Notes under the pieces: generated by a model
What the model saw: only the letters and a program-made list of their open reading frames with translations
Told to the model about the DNA's origin: nothing
Databases searched by the model: none
Made by a program: the position numbers and the translations under genes
Shown: positions 25,640 through 34,784 of the stretch, one piece after another
How positions within the stretch are numbered: the first letter of the stretch is position 1
Layout: every line of letters starts with the position of its first letter
Source of the DNA: Niveispirillum sp943371025
GTDB lineage: Bacteria > Pseudomonadota > Alphaproteobacteria > Azospirillales > Azospirillaceae
NCBI GenBank assembly: GCA_943371025.1
Contig: CALRTC020000030.1
Span: 12,112 to 76,111 of the forward strand
Reading direction: 5' to 3'
Length of the DNA: 64,000 nucleotides

Positions 25640-28600
25640 CTACAGGGCCAGCTTTGTCCTGGATTTTTCCCATCCCAGCAGCAGCGACAGCAGGCAAGGC
25701 AGCAGGGTCAGCGTCAGGATGGTGGCTGCGGTCAGGCCGCCGATGATGGCATAGGCCATGGGCCCCCAGAACACCTGATGCGCAATCGGCACCATGCCCA
25801 GGATGGCCGCGCAGGCCGTCAGGACGATGGGGCGGGCACGGTGGCGGGCGGCGGCCGTGATCGCATCCGGGATCAGCATGCCACGGGCGATATTGCCATC
25901 CACTTCCTCGATCAGGATGACGGCATTACGGATGATCATGCCCGCCAGGGCGATGACGCCCAGTTGGGCCACAAATCCCATGGGCATGCCCGTCGGCAGC
26001 ATGGCGGCAACAATCCCGATCAGCCCGAAGGGGGCCATGGCCAGCGCCAGCGCCAGACGGGAGAAACTGCGCAACTGCACCATCAGCAACGCCATCATGA
26101 CCATGAGCATGACCGGCAGGGTGGCGATGATCGAGGCGTTGCCTTTCCCCGACTCCTCAATCGTGCCGCCCTCGGCAATGGCATATCCTTCCGGCAGCGT
26201 ATCGGACAGTGCCCGAATGGCAGTGGTGAGCTGGGCAGACACCGTCGCTGCCTGCACGCCGGGGGCGACATCCGACTGCACGGTGATGATCGGCGTACGC
26301 TGACGCCGCCAGATCACGGGCTGTTCCACCCCGAAGCGCAATTGGGCGATCTGGCGCAACGGCACCTGTTGCCCGCTGGCCCCGGCGATCTGCAGGTTGG
26401 CGATGGTGGCAAGGTCATTGCGTTCCGCAGCATCGGCGCGGGCCACCACCGCGACCAGGCGGTTGCCATCGCGGACGGCGGTAATGCTGGTGCCGGAGAA
26501 GACGGCGGAAAGGGTGCTGGCCACCTGTTGTGAGGAGAGACCGACGGCACGGGCCTGGGTCTGGTCAACCAGAATCTCGATCCGCTTCTGCGGCTCTCCA
26601 GCGGTCAGGTTGATATCGCGGGTAAAGGGATTGCTGGCCAGGACGTTGGAGAGTTTCTGGGCAATATCCTGAACTTTGGCGATGTCGGGGCCGGTGACGC
26701 GGTACTTCAACGGCCAACCTACGGGCGGGCCCAGTTCCAGCGGCGTGGCCCGCGAGATCAGATCGGGGAAATCCCTGACGAAGGCGGCTTCCAGACGGCT
26801 GCGCACCCGGTCGCGTTCTTCCAGACCCTTGGTTACCACCACCGTCTGGGCGATGTTGTCATTGGTCAGCAGCACATCCATCGGCAGATAGAAACGGATG
26901 GCGCCCGATCCGACATAGGTGGAGAAACGGTCCACCTCGGGGTCGTTCTTCAACAGCGTTTCCAGCTTTTCCGCCTCGCGCTGCGTTGCTTCCAGTGAGG
27001 CGTTCTGGGGCAGGGTGAGGCTGACCAGCAGCTCCGGTCGGTCGGATGGCGGAAAGAATTGCTGTTCCAGCTTCCCGGCCCCCAGCAGCGACAACATGAA
27101 AACACCGATGGCCAGCGCGATGGTTGCTCCACGATGGCTCAGCGACCAGGCCAGCGCCTTGCCATAAGCGCGCATCATGCGCCCCTCCTGCATCCCGTGC
27201 TGATGGGCCATGGTGCGCGGCAGCACCCAGGTGCCGATCAGGGGGGAGAACAGCACCGCGACGATCCAGCTCGCCACCAGCGAAATCAGCACGACCATGA
27301 ACAGGGAGAAGCAATATTCACCGGCGCTGGACGCGGCGAAGCCGACGGGAATGAACCCCGCGATCATCACCAGGGTGCCGGTCAGCATGGGAAAGGCCGT
27401 GCTTTCATAGGCGAAGGTGGCGGCACGCGGCAGCGCCCATCCGTCTTCCAGCCGGGATACCATGGCCTCCACCGTGATCATGGCGTCATCGACCAGAAGG
27501 CCAAGCGCGATGATCAGCGCGCCCAGCGAAATGCGCTGCAGCCCGATACCGGTCAGTTCCATACCGATGAAGGTCAGGGCCAGAACAATGGGAATGGACA
27601 AGGTGACCACCAGACCCGCCCGCGTGCCCAGGGACAGGAAGGACACCGCCAGCACGATGGCGATGGCTTCCACCAGCACCTTCACAAAGCCGTTGACCGC
27701 CTGCTTTACCACCACGGCCTGATCGGCGACCTGCGTCAGCTCAATCCCATGCGGCAGTGTCTGGGCGATGTCAGTCATCCGGGCCTTGATGGACTGGCCA
27801 AAGGCCAGAAGGTTACCCGTCGGCGCCATGGAGATGGCCAGACCCAGGGCCGGCTGCCCGTTCACCCGGAACAGGGGCGCGGGTGGATCGGCGGGGATGC
27901 GGGTAATGGTGGTGATGTCGGCCAGACGCACAAACCGGCCATTGGCGCGCAGGGTCACCTGCCGCAGCGTTTCCTCCGACGCGAAGGCGCCGCTGACGCG
28001 CAAGGCCACCTTTTCATCCGACAGACGCACGGTGCCAGCCGGTTCCACCGCGTTCTGTGCGGCCAGTGCCTGCATCACCATCTGTTCATCCAGCCCCAAA
28101 GCGGCCAGCCGCCGGGGGGAGAATTCGACAATGATCTGTTCTTCCTGCACCCCGATCAACTGAACCTTGCCGATATCGGGCGTGGTCAGCAGGCGGGCGC
28201 GGACAGTGTCCACCCGGTCGCGCAGTTCGCGCATGCTGAACCCGTCGGCGGTGAAGCCGTAGATGATGCCGAACGTGTCCCCGAATTCATCGTTGAAGAA
28301 CGGACCCTGGACCCCCTGCGGCAGCGTGGGGGACACATCGGCCACCTTCTTGCGCACCTGATACCAGATGTCATCCACCTCGGCCGGGGGCGTGTCGTCA
28401 CGCAGATTGACAAAGATCACCGCTTCACCGGCACGGCTATAGCTGTCCAGCCGGTCCAGGTGCGGTGTCTCCTCCAGCTTCTCTTCCAGCTTGTCGGTCA
28501 GAAGGTTGGCGGTGTCGGTCGCTGACGCTCCCGGCCAATTGGCCTGGACCACCATGGTCTTGATGGTGAAGGGCGGATCTTCGTTCCGACCCAGGTTCAC

Positions 28601-28723
28601 ATAGCTCCAGACGCCACCCAGGATGGAAGCCAGCATCAGGAAGATCACCAGCGGCTGTTCCTTCAGCGCCCAGGCTGACAGGTTGAAGCCCGGTGGTAGG
28701 GGGGCCGACTGATGATGGCTCAT
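25640..28723 (-). CDS. RND efflux pump permease (HAE1 family)
   Basis: 1027 residues, normal for AcrB-type permeases: a short cytoplasmic start, TM1, a large periplasmic loop, TM2-7, a second large loop (from LEQQFFPPSDRPELLVSLTLPQNAS) and TM8-12. TM4 carries the proton-relay pair DD in ALGLLVDDAMITVEAM. It exports hydrophobic toxic compounds from membrane and periplasm using proton flux. ATG 28723 overlaps the adaptor stop by 4 bases. No outer-membrane TolC partner is in the window. It may protect the cell from the hydrophobic substrates handled by the neighbouring catabolic island. Confidence 0.94.
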   Translation of the reverse strand: MSHHQSAPLPPGFNLSAWALKEQPLVIFLMLASILGGVWSYVNLGRNEDPPFTIKTMVVQANWPGASATDTANLLTDKLEEKLEETPHLDRLDSYSRAGEAVIFVNLRDDTPPAEVDDIWYQVRKKVADVSPTLPQGVQGPFFNDEFGDTFGIIYGFTADGFSMRELRDRVDTVRARLLTTPDIGKVQLIGVQEEQIIVEFSPRRLAALGLDEQMVMQALAAQNAVEPAGTVRLSDEKVALRVSGAFASEETLRQVTLRANGRFVRLADITTITRIPADPPAPLFRVNGQPALGLAISMAPTGNLLAFGQSIKARMTDIAQTLPHGIELTQVADQAVVVKQAVNGFVKVLVEAIAIVLAVSFLSLGTRAGLVVTLSIPIVLALTFIGMELTGIGLQRISLGALIIALGLLVDDAMITVEAMVSRLEDGWALPRAATFAYESTAFPMLTGTLVMIAGFIPVGFAASSAGEYCFSLFMVVLISLVASWIVAVLFSPLIGTWVLPRTMAHQHGMQEGRMMRAYGKALAWSLSHRGATIALAIGVFMLSLLGAGKLEQQFFPPSDRPELLVSLTLPQNASLEATQREAEKLETLLKNDPEVDRFSTYVGSGAIRFYLPMDVLLTNDNIAQTVVVTKGLEERDRVRSRLEAAFVRDFPDLISRATPLELGPPVGWPLKYRVTGPDIAKVQDIAQKLSNVLASNPFTRDINLTAGEPQKRIEILVDQTQARAVGLSSQQVASTLSAVFSGTSITAVRDGNRLVAVVARADAAERNDLATIANLQIAGASGQQVPLRQIAQLRFGVEQPVIWRRQRTPIITVQSDVAPGVQAATVSAQLTTAIRALSDTLPEGYAIAEGGTIEESGKGNASIIATLPVMLMVMMALLMVQLRSFSRLALALAMAPFGLIGIVAAMLPTGMPMGFVAQLGVIALAGMIIRNAVILIEEVDGNIARGMLIPDAITAAARHRARPIVLTACAAILGMVPIAHQVFWGPMAYAIIGGLTAATILTLTLLPCLLSLLLGWEKSRTKLAL

Positions 28724-29796
28724 TTGGCAGCCCCTTCCAGCAGGACCTTCTGACCCGGACGCAGCTTGGCCACGCCCGCCGTCACCACAGCGTCGCCCTT
28801 GTCCACCCCGGCGGCCAGATAGGCCGTTTCCGCGGTGTAGCGGGCCACGGTCACGGGCTTGCGGATCAGCGTACCCGTCTGTGCGTCGACAACATAAACG
28901 GCCGGTTGGTCCCCGGCATTGGTGATGGAAGAGGCGGGCAGCGCAATCAGCAGGCCGGCGGGCAGCACGACACGCCCCGTTACTGTCGCGCCGAAAGCCA
29001 TTTCCTCCGGAGCGCCGGGCAGGCTGACCCGGACACGGAAGGTGCGCGTCACGGGATCGGCCGTCGGGCTCAGTTCGCGCACGGTGCCGGTGACGCTGAT
29101 GGCCGGATTGGCGGTCAGTGACACCTTGACACCCATGTCATGCGGCGCGCCCTGGACCAGCTTCTCCGCGACATTGAACACGGCTTCCCGCTCGCTGGTG
29201 GACGCGATTGTGGCCACCATCTGACCGGCGGCGACCACCTGACCGGCATTGGCGCCGATGCTGGTCACGATGCCGTCGCTTTCGGCGGTCAGTCTGGTAT
29301 AGGTCAGCTTGTTGCGGGCATTGGCCAGGGTCGCCGATGCCGCCTCCCGGCGGGACCGGGCGCTTTGCCAGTTGGCGTCTGCCTCGTCCACGCGGGCCTT
29401 GGCCACGATATCCTTGGCGAACAGCGCCTGTTGCCGGTCCAGGGCGACTTTGGCCAAATCCTCCGCAGCAGCAGCGCTGCGCAGATCGGCGTCGGCTGCC
29501 CGCAATTCGTTCTGTACATCCCGGTCGTCCAGCGTGGCGATGGTTTGGCCTGCCTTCACCCGTGCGCCGACATCAATCAGACGGTTGGCAATGCGGCCAT
29601 CGATGCGAAAGCCGTGCGCGGTTTCATACCGCGGCTGGATTTCCCCGGTCTGCACCATCTCTTCCCCGTCAGCGACAGGGTTGACGATGACAGTGCGGAC
29701 AGGGCGTGGCTTTTCGACCGGCACTTCCTCCGGCGTGCAGGCGGCAAGCACGGCCATGACGATAAGACCGGAAAGGGCGGTTTGGCGGATACGCAT
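28720..29796 (-). CDS. RND efflux periplasmic adaptor lipoprotein
   Basis: 358 residues of the AcrA/membrane-fusion family. The N-terminus MRIRQTALSGLIVMAVLAAC has a lipobox with the acylated Cys at position 20. It is followed by a biotinyl/lipoyl-like half-motif (VGARVKAGQTIATLDDRD), an alpha-hairpin (residues about 90-165) and the beta-barrel. It bridges the permease to an outer-membrane channel. First structural gene after the TetR regulator, with 1 base between them; translationally coupled to the permease. Confidence 0.92.
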   Translation of the reverse strand: MRIRQTALSGLIVMAVLAACTPEEVPVEKPRPVRTVIVNPVADGEEMVQTGEIQPRYETAHGFRIDGRIANRLIDVGARVKAGQTIATLDDRDVQNELRAADADLRSAAAAEDLAKVALDRQQALFAKDIVAKARVDEADANWQSARSRREAASATLANARNKLTYTRLTAESDGIVTSIGANAGQVVAAGQMVATIASTSEREAVFNVAEKLVQGAPHDMGVKVSLTANPAISVTGTVRELSPTADPVTRTFRVRVSLPGAPEEMAFGATVTGRVVLPAGLLIALPASSITNAGDQPAVYVVDAQTGTLIRKPVTVARYTAETAYLAAGVDKGDAVVTAGVAKLRPGQKVLLEGAAK

Positions 29797-29797
29797 G

Positions 29798-30415
29798 TCA
29801 AGTCTCCGACACGCTGGGGGTCAGGCCATGGATGGCATTGTCAACCGCAGCCAGCGCCAGTTTGTCGACATCGCCGAAATCCAATTCTATCACCGACACA
29901 GACAGGCTGATGACGCCATGCACGGCGCCCCACAGAATTTGTGTCGCCTGGTCCACGGGAAGCGGACGGAAGTAGCCGGCTTCGATGGCGTCGCAAACGC
30001 GATCGCGGATATGACGGTAGGCCAGGGTGATGTTGGTATCGTTCATCAGTTCCGGGAACTGGCCCAGGTCATTCTCCAGGAACAGCAGCCGGAACCGGTC
30101 GACATCCTCTCTGCAGAAGCGAATGTAATCCACCATCATCCGGCGGACGGCCAGATGATGGATAGGCTCTGCAGCGGAAGTGGCGGCAATCCGCTCGCTC
30201 AACGTCGACAGGGCATCTTCGAAATAGGCGAGCAGCACATGGCGCTTTGTCGGGAAATACCGGTAAAGCGCGCCCGCACTCATATCCACGCTGGTGGCAA
30301 GGCGCCGCATGGAGAAGGCGGCATAGCCCTCCCGTCCGATCAGTCGGGCGGTCTCGGCCAGCAGTCTGGCGCGCATTTCGATCACTTGCTGGTCAGTAAG
30401 GCTTGGTCTGGCCAT
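29798..30415 (-). CDS. TetR-family repressor of the RND operon
   Basis: 205 residues. The N-terminal HTH is YAAFSMRRLATSVDMSAGALYRYFPTKRHVL (about residues 33-63), followed by a ligand-binding helical domain. An AAGGAGG ribosome site directly precedes ATG 30415. It heads the efflux operon, and the perfect inverted repeat 11 bases upstream of the start is its probable operator, giving autorepression released by the pump's substrates, as for AcrR/TtgR. Confidence 0.92.
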   Translation of the reverse strand: MARPSLTDQQVIEMRARLLAETARLIGREGYAAFSMRRLATSVDMSAGALYRYFPTKRHVLLAYFEDALSTLSERIAATSAAEPIHHLAVRRMMVDYIRFCREDVDRFRLLFLENDLGQFPELMNDTNITLAYRHIRDRVCDAIEAGYFRPLPVDQATQILWGAVHGVISLSVSVIELDFGDVDKLALAAVDNAIHGLTPSVSET

Positions 30416-30425
30416 GGGTGCCTCC

Positions 30426-30462
30426 TTTAACTGAACGCGTATATTAAACGCGTTCAGTTAAA
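30426..30462. promoter_or_regulatory. TetR operator, perfect 15-bp inverted repeat
   Basis: TTTAACTGAACGCGT at 30426-30440 and its exact complement at 30448-30462, with the 7-base spacer ATATTAA. It lies immediately before the TetR gene of the efflux operon and overlaps the expected promoter/ribosome region. Unrelated to the 21-bp element of the neighbouring island. Confidence 0.85.
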
Positions 30463-30512
30463 TTTCCACGGCGTTTTCCGCATAGCCCCCTGTCGGCGCC
30501 TGATGCTTCTGA

Positions 30513-30857
30513 TCAGGCTGTGAAGAAGTCGGCCCGCGCCTGCCCCTGGGGGTCGTAGACCGGCTCGATCAGGTCGACACGGTACTTGCGCGCCTCCGCC
30601 GCCGTCATGCCGGCCTTTTGCAACAAGGTGACCATGATGCTGTAGGCGGGGGCGGCGAAATGGGCACGCAGGGCCGTTTCGTCCCGCCATTCTTCGAAGA
30701 CATTCACGCGGGCCGGATTCTTATGGTCCGCACCCCAGCTATATTCAACGCATCCATCCTCCGCCAGCGCCTCCTGGATCAAGGGATCGGCGTCGGTCAG
30801 GAACTGCGCGCGAAGGATCGGGTCCACATCCAATGTGGCCATGATGACGATGGGCAT
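30513..30857 (-). CDS. Antibiotic-biosynthesis monooxygenase (ABM) domain protein
   Basis: 114 residues with the ABM/YgiN-like ferredoxin fold: opening beta strand IVIMATLDVDPILRAQFL, DADPLIQEALAEDGCVEYSW, and VFEEWRDETALRAHFAAPA. Members are cofactor-free quinol monooxygenases or small heme-degrading proteins. It follows the Rieske oxygenase gene by 25 bases on the same strand and so belongs to the island regulon driven from the operator at 32131. A role on a quinol-like intermediate or in detoxification is possible but unproven. Confidence 0.8.
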   Translation of the reverse strand: MPIVIMATLDVDPILRAQFLTDADPLIQEALAEDGCVEYSWGADHKNPARVNVFEEWRDETALRAHFAAPAYSIMVTLLQKAGMTAAEARKYRVDLIEPVYDPQGQARADFFTA

Positions 30858-30882
30858 GGTTGTTATTCCTGCGGATGGCGGA

Positions 30883-32061
30883 TCAGAGGCTGGGCGGCGG
30901 GGCCGACGGATCGTCCTTCAGGTAATGGTCGACCCAGCGATGGAAATACTGGTTGCCGCGTTCGTTGCGGCCGAAGGTGACATGGTCCAGGGCACCGGAT
31001 TCCAGGCCCTTCTGAATGGACAGGCCCAGCACATAATCCTCCTGGTTCGTCACATCGCCGAAGAAACTGGCCATCATGGCCATCTTCTCCCGCTCCGCAT
31101 CGTCCGCGGGGGGGCGGGGGGTGACATAGGTCAGGATCGTGCGGTTCTGGCCGGGTGCCGGTCCGGGCAGCAGCAGGGCGATCTGGGCGATCTCCGGTGC
31201 CACGAAGATCGACAGGTTCGGGAACAGGGTCCGCACGAAATCATAACCATCATTCTGATGTCGGTGCCATTCGTCTCGTGGCACCGTCCGCAACTTGTCA
31301 ATGCTGCGCTGGGGGAAGCCGATCCGCAGATGCGGCCCCAGCCCGTCGAAATGCATGATGTTGGAGTAGGTGCGCGGATGCACCGTATCGGGGTGGGCGG
31401 CGGCGAAATGGTAGCCCTCCAGATAGCCATCATAGGCGATTTTCCAGTTGGCGCCGTGGATTTCGCGGTTTCCGCAATAGTGCCATTGGGCGAAGCCCAG
31501 GCTTTCCAGATCGTCCAGCATCCCGCCCAGATAGGATTTGACGTCGATCGTCAGCCCCGGCGTCAGGATCACGAAGATCATGCCTGCCGCTTCCTGGCAG
31601 GGAAGCTGACGCAGGCGGTGGCAATCCTTGTCGACCTCCCCGAATTTGGCCTTTTCCGCCACGGCGAACAGCCGCCCGTCATTGTGGAAGGTCCAGGCGT
31701 GATAGGGGCAGGAAAAGCGGTGGGCCGAACCTTGCCCCGGCTTGACCAGGGGTGCCCCGCGATGGGTGCAGACATTCAGCATGGCATGCACCTGACCGTC
31801 GCGGTCCCGGGTGATCAGGACGGGAAGGTCCATCACCTCCATCGCCTTGTAATCACCAGGATTGGGCAACTCGATGGACAGGGCCAGCATCAAGGGTAGG
31901 CGTTTGAAGATCAACGCGATCTCCCGGTCGAAGCGATCCTTGTCCAGATAGTCGCGCGCCGGTACCTTCAGGATGTCCGCCGCCTGGTCGGTGGTCTGCG
32001 TCTCCACATAGGTGAGCATCGCTTCCACCGACCGGTTGATCTGTTCCGCCAGCGTCGTCAT
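30883..32061 (-). CDS. Rieske non-heme iron oxygenase, alpha subunit (first of three)
   Basis: 392 residues. The Rieske 2Fe-2S site is C98-x-H100 ... C118-x2-H121 (VCTHRGAPL, CPYHAWTF). The catalytic iron site follows NWKIAYDGYLEGYH218FAAAH223. Such enzymes activate O2 to hydroxylate or demethylate rings and alicyclic compounds, fed by ferredoxin. The length and lack of a beta-subunit gene suggest an alpha-only (three-component) enzyme. ATG at 32061 is used, with GGGGAG upstream; an in-frame ATG 12 bases earlier lies inside that ribosome site. The operator 32131-32151 is 70 bases upstream. No ferredoxin reductase is nearby. Confidence 0.9.
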   Translation of the reverse strand: MTTLAEQINRSVEAMLTYVETQTTDQAADILKVPARDYLDKDRFDREIALIFKRLPLMLALSIELPNPGDYKAMEVMDLPVLITRDRDGQVHAMLNVCTHRGAPLVKPGQGSAHRFSCPYHAWTFHNDGRLFAVAEKAKFGEVDKDCHRLRQLPCQEAAGMIFVILTPGLTIDVKSYLGGMLDDLESLGFAQWHYCGNREIHGANWKIAYDGYLEGYHFAAAHPDTVHPRTYSNIMHFDGLGPHLRIGFPQRSIDKLRTVPRDEWHRHQNDGYDFVRTLFPNLSIFVAPEIAQIALLLPGPAPGQNRTILTYVTPRPPADDAEREKMAMMASFFGDVTNQEDYVLGLSIQKGLESGALDHVTFGRNERGNQYFHRWVDHYLKDDPSAPPPSL

Positions 32062-32130
32062 TTCACTCCCCATGTTCTGATTTTGCCGATGGTCGGGCAC
32101 GATGGGATCGCTGCCTTGGCATCACGACAA

Positions 32131-32151
32131 TGATTTATGATTCATTCGTCA
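32131..32151. promoter_or_regulatory. Island operator site 1
   Basis: Half TGATTTATGA, centre T, half TCATTCGTCA. One of twelve copies of a 21-bp near-palindrome (consensus half TGAYTNATGA). Sits upstream of the first Rieske/ABM transcript. The whole divergent region 32062-32382 contains no gene, only this and the next site with their promoters. Confidence 0.8.
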
Positions 32152-32270
32152 TGGTTGACATCTCGCACCCGCTTGTCAAGCCGGGTTCGGCGATGTTTCA
32201 GCGAATTTGAATATTTGTCCCGAGGTGGGCCGGATCGTCCTTGACAGGAGGGGGTCGCCTGTCAAAATAA

Positions 32271-32291
32271 TGACTGATGAATCATAAATCG
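32271..32291. promoter_or_regulatory. Island operator site 2
   Basis: Half TGACTGATGA, centre A, half TCATAAATCG (19 of the outer positions fit the consensus). Serves the rightward three-SDR operon beginning at 32383, paired with site 1 in the same divergent region. Confidence 0.82.
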
Positions 32292-32382
32292 TGACAATGG
32301 TCGAATTGGCTGGGGCAAATGGCGATGGTCGCCACGATACCCCTCGCCATGTCCTGGCCTGCGCGAATACCGGGAGGGTGAA

Positions 32383-33144
32383 ATGGGTCGATTGCAGGGC
32401 AAGGTGGCGGTCATCACGGGGACATCTTCCAATCCGGGGCTGGGCTATGCCACGGCCTGCCGCCTGGCGGCGGAGGGGGCCCGGGTTGTCGCCACTGACC
32501 GCGATGTCGATGGGGCCGCCCTGTGCGCGGCCGCTGTCCGCGATGCGGGCGGGCAGGCCATCCATTCCAGCCATGACGTGGTCTCGGAAGAAGACTGGGC
32601 CCGTGTCATCGCGGAGACGGAGGCGGCCTTCGGCCGGCTGGACATCCTGGTCAACAATGCCGGCATCCATCTGACCAAAAGCGTGGATGATACGACGCCC
32701 AAGGAATTCCAGCGGCAGTTGGACGTCAATCTGGTGGGCACCTTTCTGGGGGTGAAGACGGCCTTGCCGCTGCTGCGCCGGTCCGGCGGCGGGTCGATCA
32801 TCAATCTGTCTTCCATCGCGGGTACGCTGGGCATCCATGGCCTGTCTGCTTACGCGGCGGCCAAGGGCGGGGTCCGGACCATGACCAAGACCATCGCCAT
32901 CGAAAATGCCAGTCACAAGATCCGTTGCAATTCCATCCATCCCGGCATGATCTGGACCAACATGATGATGCAGGCGGCCGCCAGTGCGGAAGCCGTGAAG
33001 GACGCGCTGATGGCCGCCATTCCCCTGGGCCGCATGGGAGAGCCGGACGATATCGCCAATGCCGTGCTGTTCCTGGCCTCTGACGAGAGCCGTTACATCA
33101 CGGGGATTGAGCTTTATGTCGATGGTGGCATGTGGGCCCAGTGA
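32383..33144 (+). CDS. SDR-family oxidoreductase
   Basis: 253-residue classical short-chain dehydrogenase. The cofactor loop is ITGTSSNPGLGYA, a variant of TGxxxGxG with extra residues; NNAGIH is present, catalytic Ser lies in NLSSIAG and the active-site YAAAK follows. C-terminal GIELYVDGGMWAQ is typical of NAD(H)-using SDRs. ATG 32383 has GGGAGGG 6 bases upstream. First gene of a three-SDR operon that probably oxidises hydroxyl groups made by the oxygenases; the exact substrate is not readable. Confidence 0.87.
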   Translation: MGRLQGKVAVITGTSSNPGLGYATACRLAAEGARVVATDRDVDGAALCAAAVRDAGGQAIHSSHDVVSEEDWARVIAETEAAFGRLDILVNNAGIHLTKSVDDTTPKEFQRQLDVNLVGTFLGVKTALPLLRRSGGGSIINLSSIAGTLGIHGLSAYAAAKGGVRTMTKTIAIENASHKIRCNSIHPGMIWTNMMMQAAASAEAVKDALMAAIPLGRMGEPDDIANAVLFLASDESRYITGIELYVDGGMWAQ

Positions 33145-33160
33145 AGCGGGGGAAGGCAGC

Positions 33161-33970
33161 ATGATCGATCGCGGCTTGAAGGGCAGCCGGGCCCTGGTCA
33201 CCGGCGCTTTGCGCGGGATCGGGCTGGCGACAGCGGAACGGCTGGCGGCGGAGGGGGCCAAGGTGATCGTCACCGACCTGTCGCCGCCGGATGATCCATT
33301 GGTGGCGCAGGTGCTGGGCCGGTTGGGTGCCGATGCCACCTATCTGCGCCTGGATGTGGCGTCAGAGGCTGATTGGGATCTGGCGCGCGGCTGGGTGGAG
33401 AACCACTGGGGTGCGCTGGACATCCTGGTCAACAATGCGGGGACCGACATGGTCGGCCCCGTGGACCAGGCCAGTCTGGCCGCCTGGCACCGGCTGATGA
33501 GCATCAATGTCGACAGTGTCTTTCTGGGTGTGCGCACCTTCACCCACGCGCTGACAGCCGGTGGCGCCGCACGGCGCGGTGGGGCCAGCGTGATCAATGT
33601 CGCTTCCATCATGGGGCTGGTCGGCTTTGCGGAGACATCGGCCTACAATACCAGTAAGGGGGCCGTGCGCCTGTTCACCAAGGCGGTCGCCATCGAATTC
33701 GCCCAGGCGCAGAGGCCCATCCGCGTCAATTCCATCCATCCGGGCTTTGTGGAAACGCCGCTGCTGCATGTCGGCATGCAGCGTTGGGTCGATCAGGGCA
33801 AGGCCGCCAGGCCGCAGGATCTGATCGACGCCATCGGCGGGATGACTCCCATGAAGCGCCTGGCCCAACCGGAAGAGATCGCATCCGCCATCGCCTTCCT
33901 GGCCAGCAGCGATGCCAGCTTCATGACGGGATCGGAACTGGTGGTCGACGGTGGCTGGACCGCGCAATAG
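33161..33970 (+). CDS. SDR-family oxidoreductase
   Basis: 269-residue classical SDR with TGALRGIG cofactor loop, NNAGTD, catalytic Ser in NVASIMG and YNTSK, and C-terminal GSELVVDGGWTAQ. ATG 33161 has GGGGGAAGG upstream; the frame extends further left inside the previous gene but without a proper start. Second in the three-SDR operon, 16 bases after the first. It differs enough from its neighbours to suggest a different alcohol position or stereochemistry. Confidence 0.87.
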   Translation: MIDRGLKGSRALVTGALRGIGLATAERLAAEGAKVIVTDLSPPDDPLVAQVLGRLGADATYLRLDVASEADWDLARGWVENHWGALDILVNNAGTDMVGPVDQASLAAWHRLMSINVDSVFLGVRTFTHALTAGGAARRGGASVINVASIMGLVGFAETSAYNTSKGAVRLFTKAVAIEFAQAQRPIRVNSIHPGFVETPLLHVGMQRWVDQGKAARPQDLIDAIGGMTPMKRLAQPEEIASAIAFLASSDASFMTGSELVVDGGWTAQ

Positions 33971-33980
33971 GGGATTGATC

Positions 33981-34763
33981 ATGGGAATGGAACTGAACGG
34001 CGCCGTCGCCTTGGTGACCGGGGCCGGGGGTGGCATCGGCCGCGCCATCTGTGCTGCCCTGTCGGGTGCGGGTGCGCATGTCTTGGCGGCAGACCGGCAC
34101 TGGCCAGACGATGCCGCGCCTGTGATGGGGGAAAAGGCCGTGCTGGATGTCCGTGACGCCGATGGCTGGGCCGCCCTGATGCGTGACATCCGTCAACGGC
34201 ATGGCCGTCTGGACGTGCTGGTCAATAATGCGGGCATCCCGATGGTCGCCAGCATCGCCGAAACCAGTTTGGAACAATGGCGGCTATGTCAGTCGGTCAA
34301 TGTGGAGGGCACGTTGCTTGGCATGCAGGCGGCCTTGCCCCTGCTGCGGGAGGCGGGGGCGGACCGCCCAGGTGGAGCGTCGATCATCAACATCTCCTCC
34401 GTTGGCGGCTTGCGCGGGGCGCCGTTCAACGCCGCCTATTGCACCTCCAAGGCCGCGGTGCTGATGCTGACCAAGTCTGCGGCGCTGGAATTCTGTGCGC
34501 TGGGATATCCGATCCGCGTCAATTCGGTGCATCCGGGTGCCGTGGGCACGGCCATGATCCAGGATATCATCAACCGCTATGTCGAACTGGGCTCCATGGC
34601 GTCGGTGGAACAGGCGACGGCTGCTGTCAATGCCATGCATCCCATCGGCCGGCAAGCCAAGCCCGAGGAGATTGCGGCCGGCGTGCTGTTCCTGGCGTCG
34701 ACGGCATCCAGCTACATGGTGGGATCGGAACTGGTCATTGATGGTGGCTATACAAGCCGGTGA
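33981..34763 (+). CDS. SDR-family oxidoreductase
   Basis: 260-residue classical SDR: TGAGGGIG cofactor loop, NNAGIP, catalytic Ser in NISSVGG, active-site YCTSK, C-terminal GSELVIDGGYTSR. ATG 33981 follows GGGGATTG. Third gene of the operon, 10 bases after the second, and convergent with the CurA-like reductase gene 21 bases on. Likely substrate: a hydroxylated intermediate of the island pathway. Confidence 0.87.
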   Translation: MGMELNGAVALVTGAGGGIGRAICAALSGAGAHVLAADRHWPDDAAPVMGEKAVLDVRDADGWAALMRDIRQRHGRLDVLVNNAGIPMVASIAETSLEQWRLCQSVNVEGTLLGMQAALPLLREAGADRPGGASIINISSVGGLRGAPFNAAYCTSKAAVLMLTKSAALEFCALGYPIRVNSVHPGAVGTAMIQDIINRYVELGSMASVEQATAAVNAMHPIGRQAKPEEIAAGVLFLASTASSYMVGSELVIDGGYTSR

Positions 34764-34784
34764 AAGACCGAAGGATTTGGCCCG

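Noticed and set aside
27059..28525. 488-codon open frame on the plus strand
   Set aside because: Gln/His/Gly-rich shadow of the RND permease gene.
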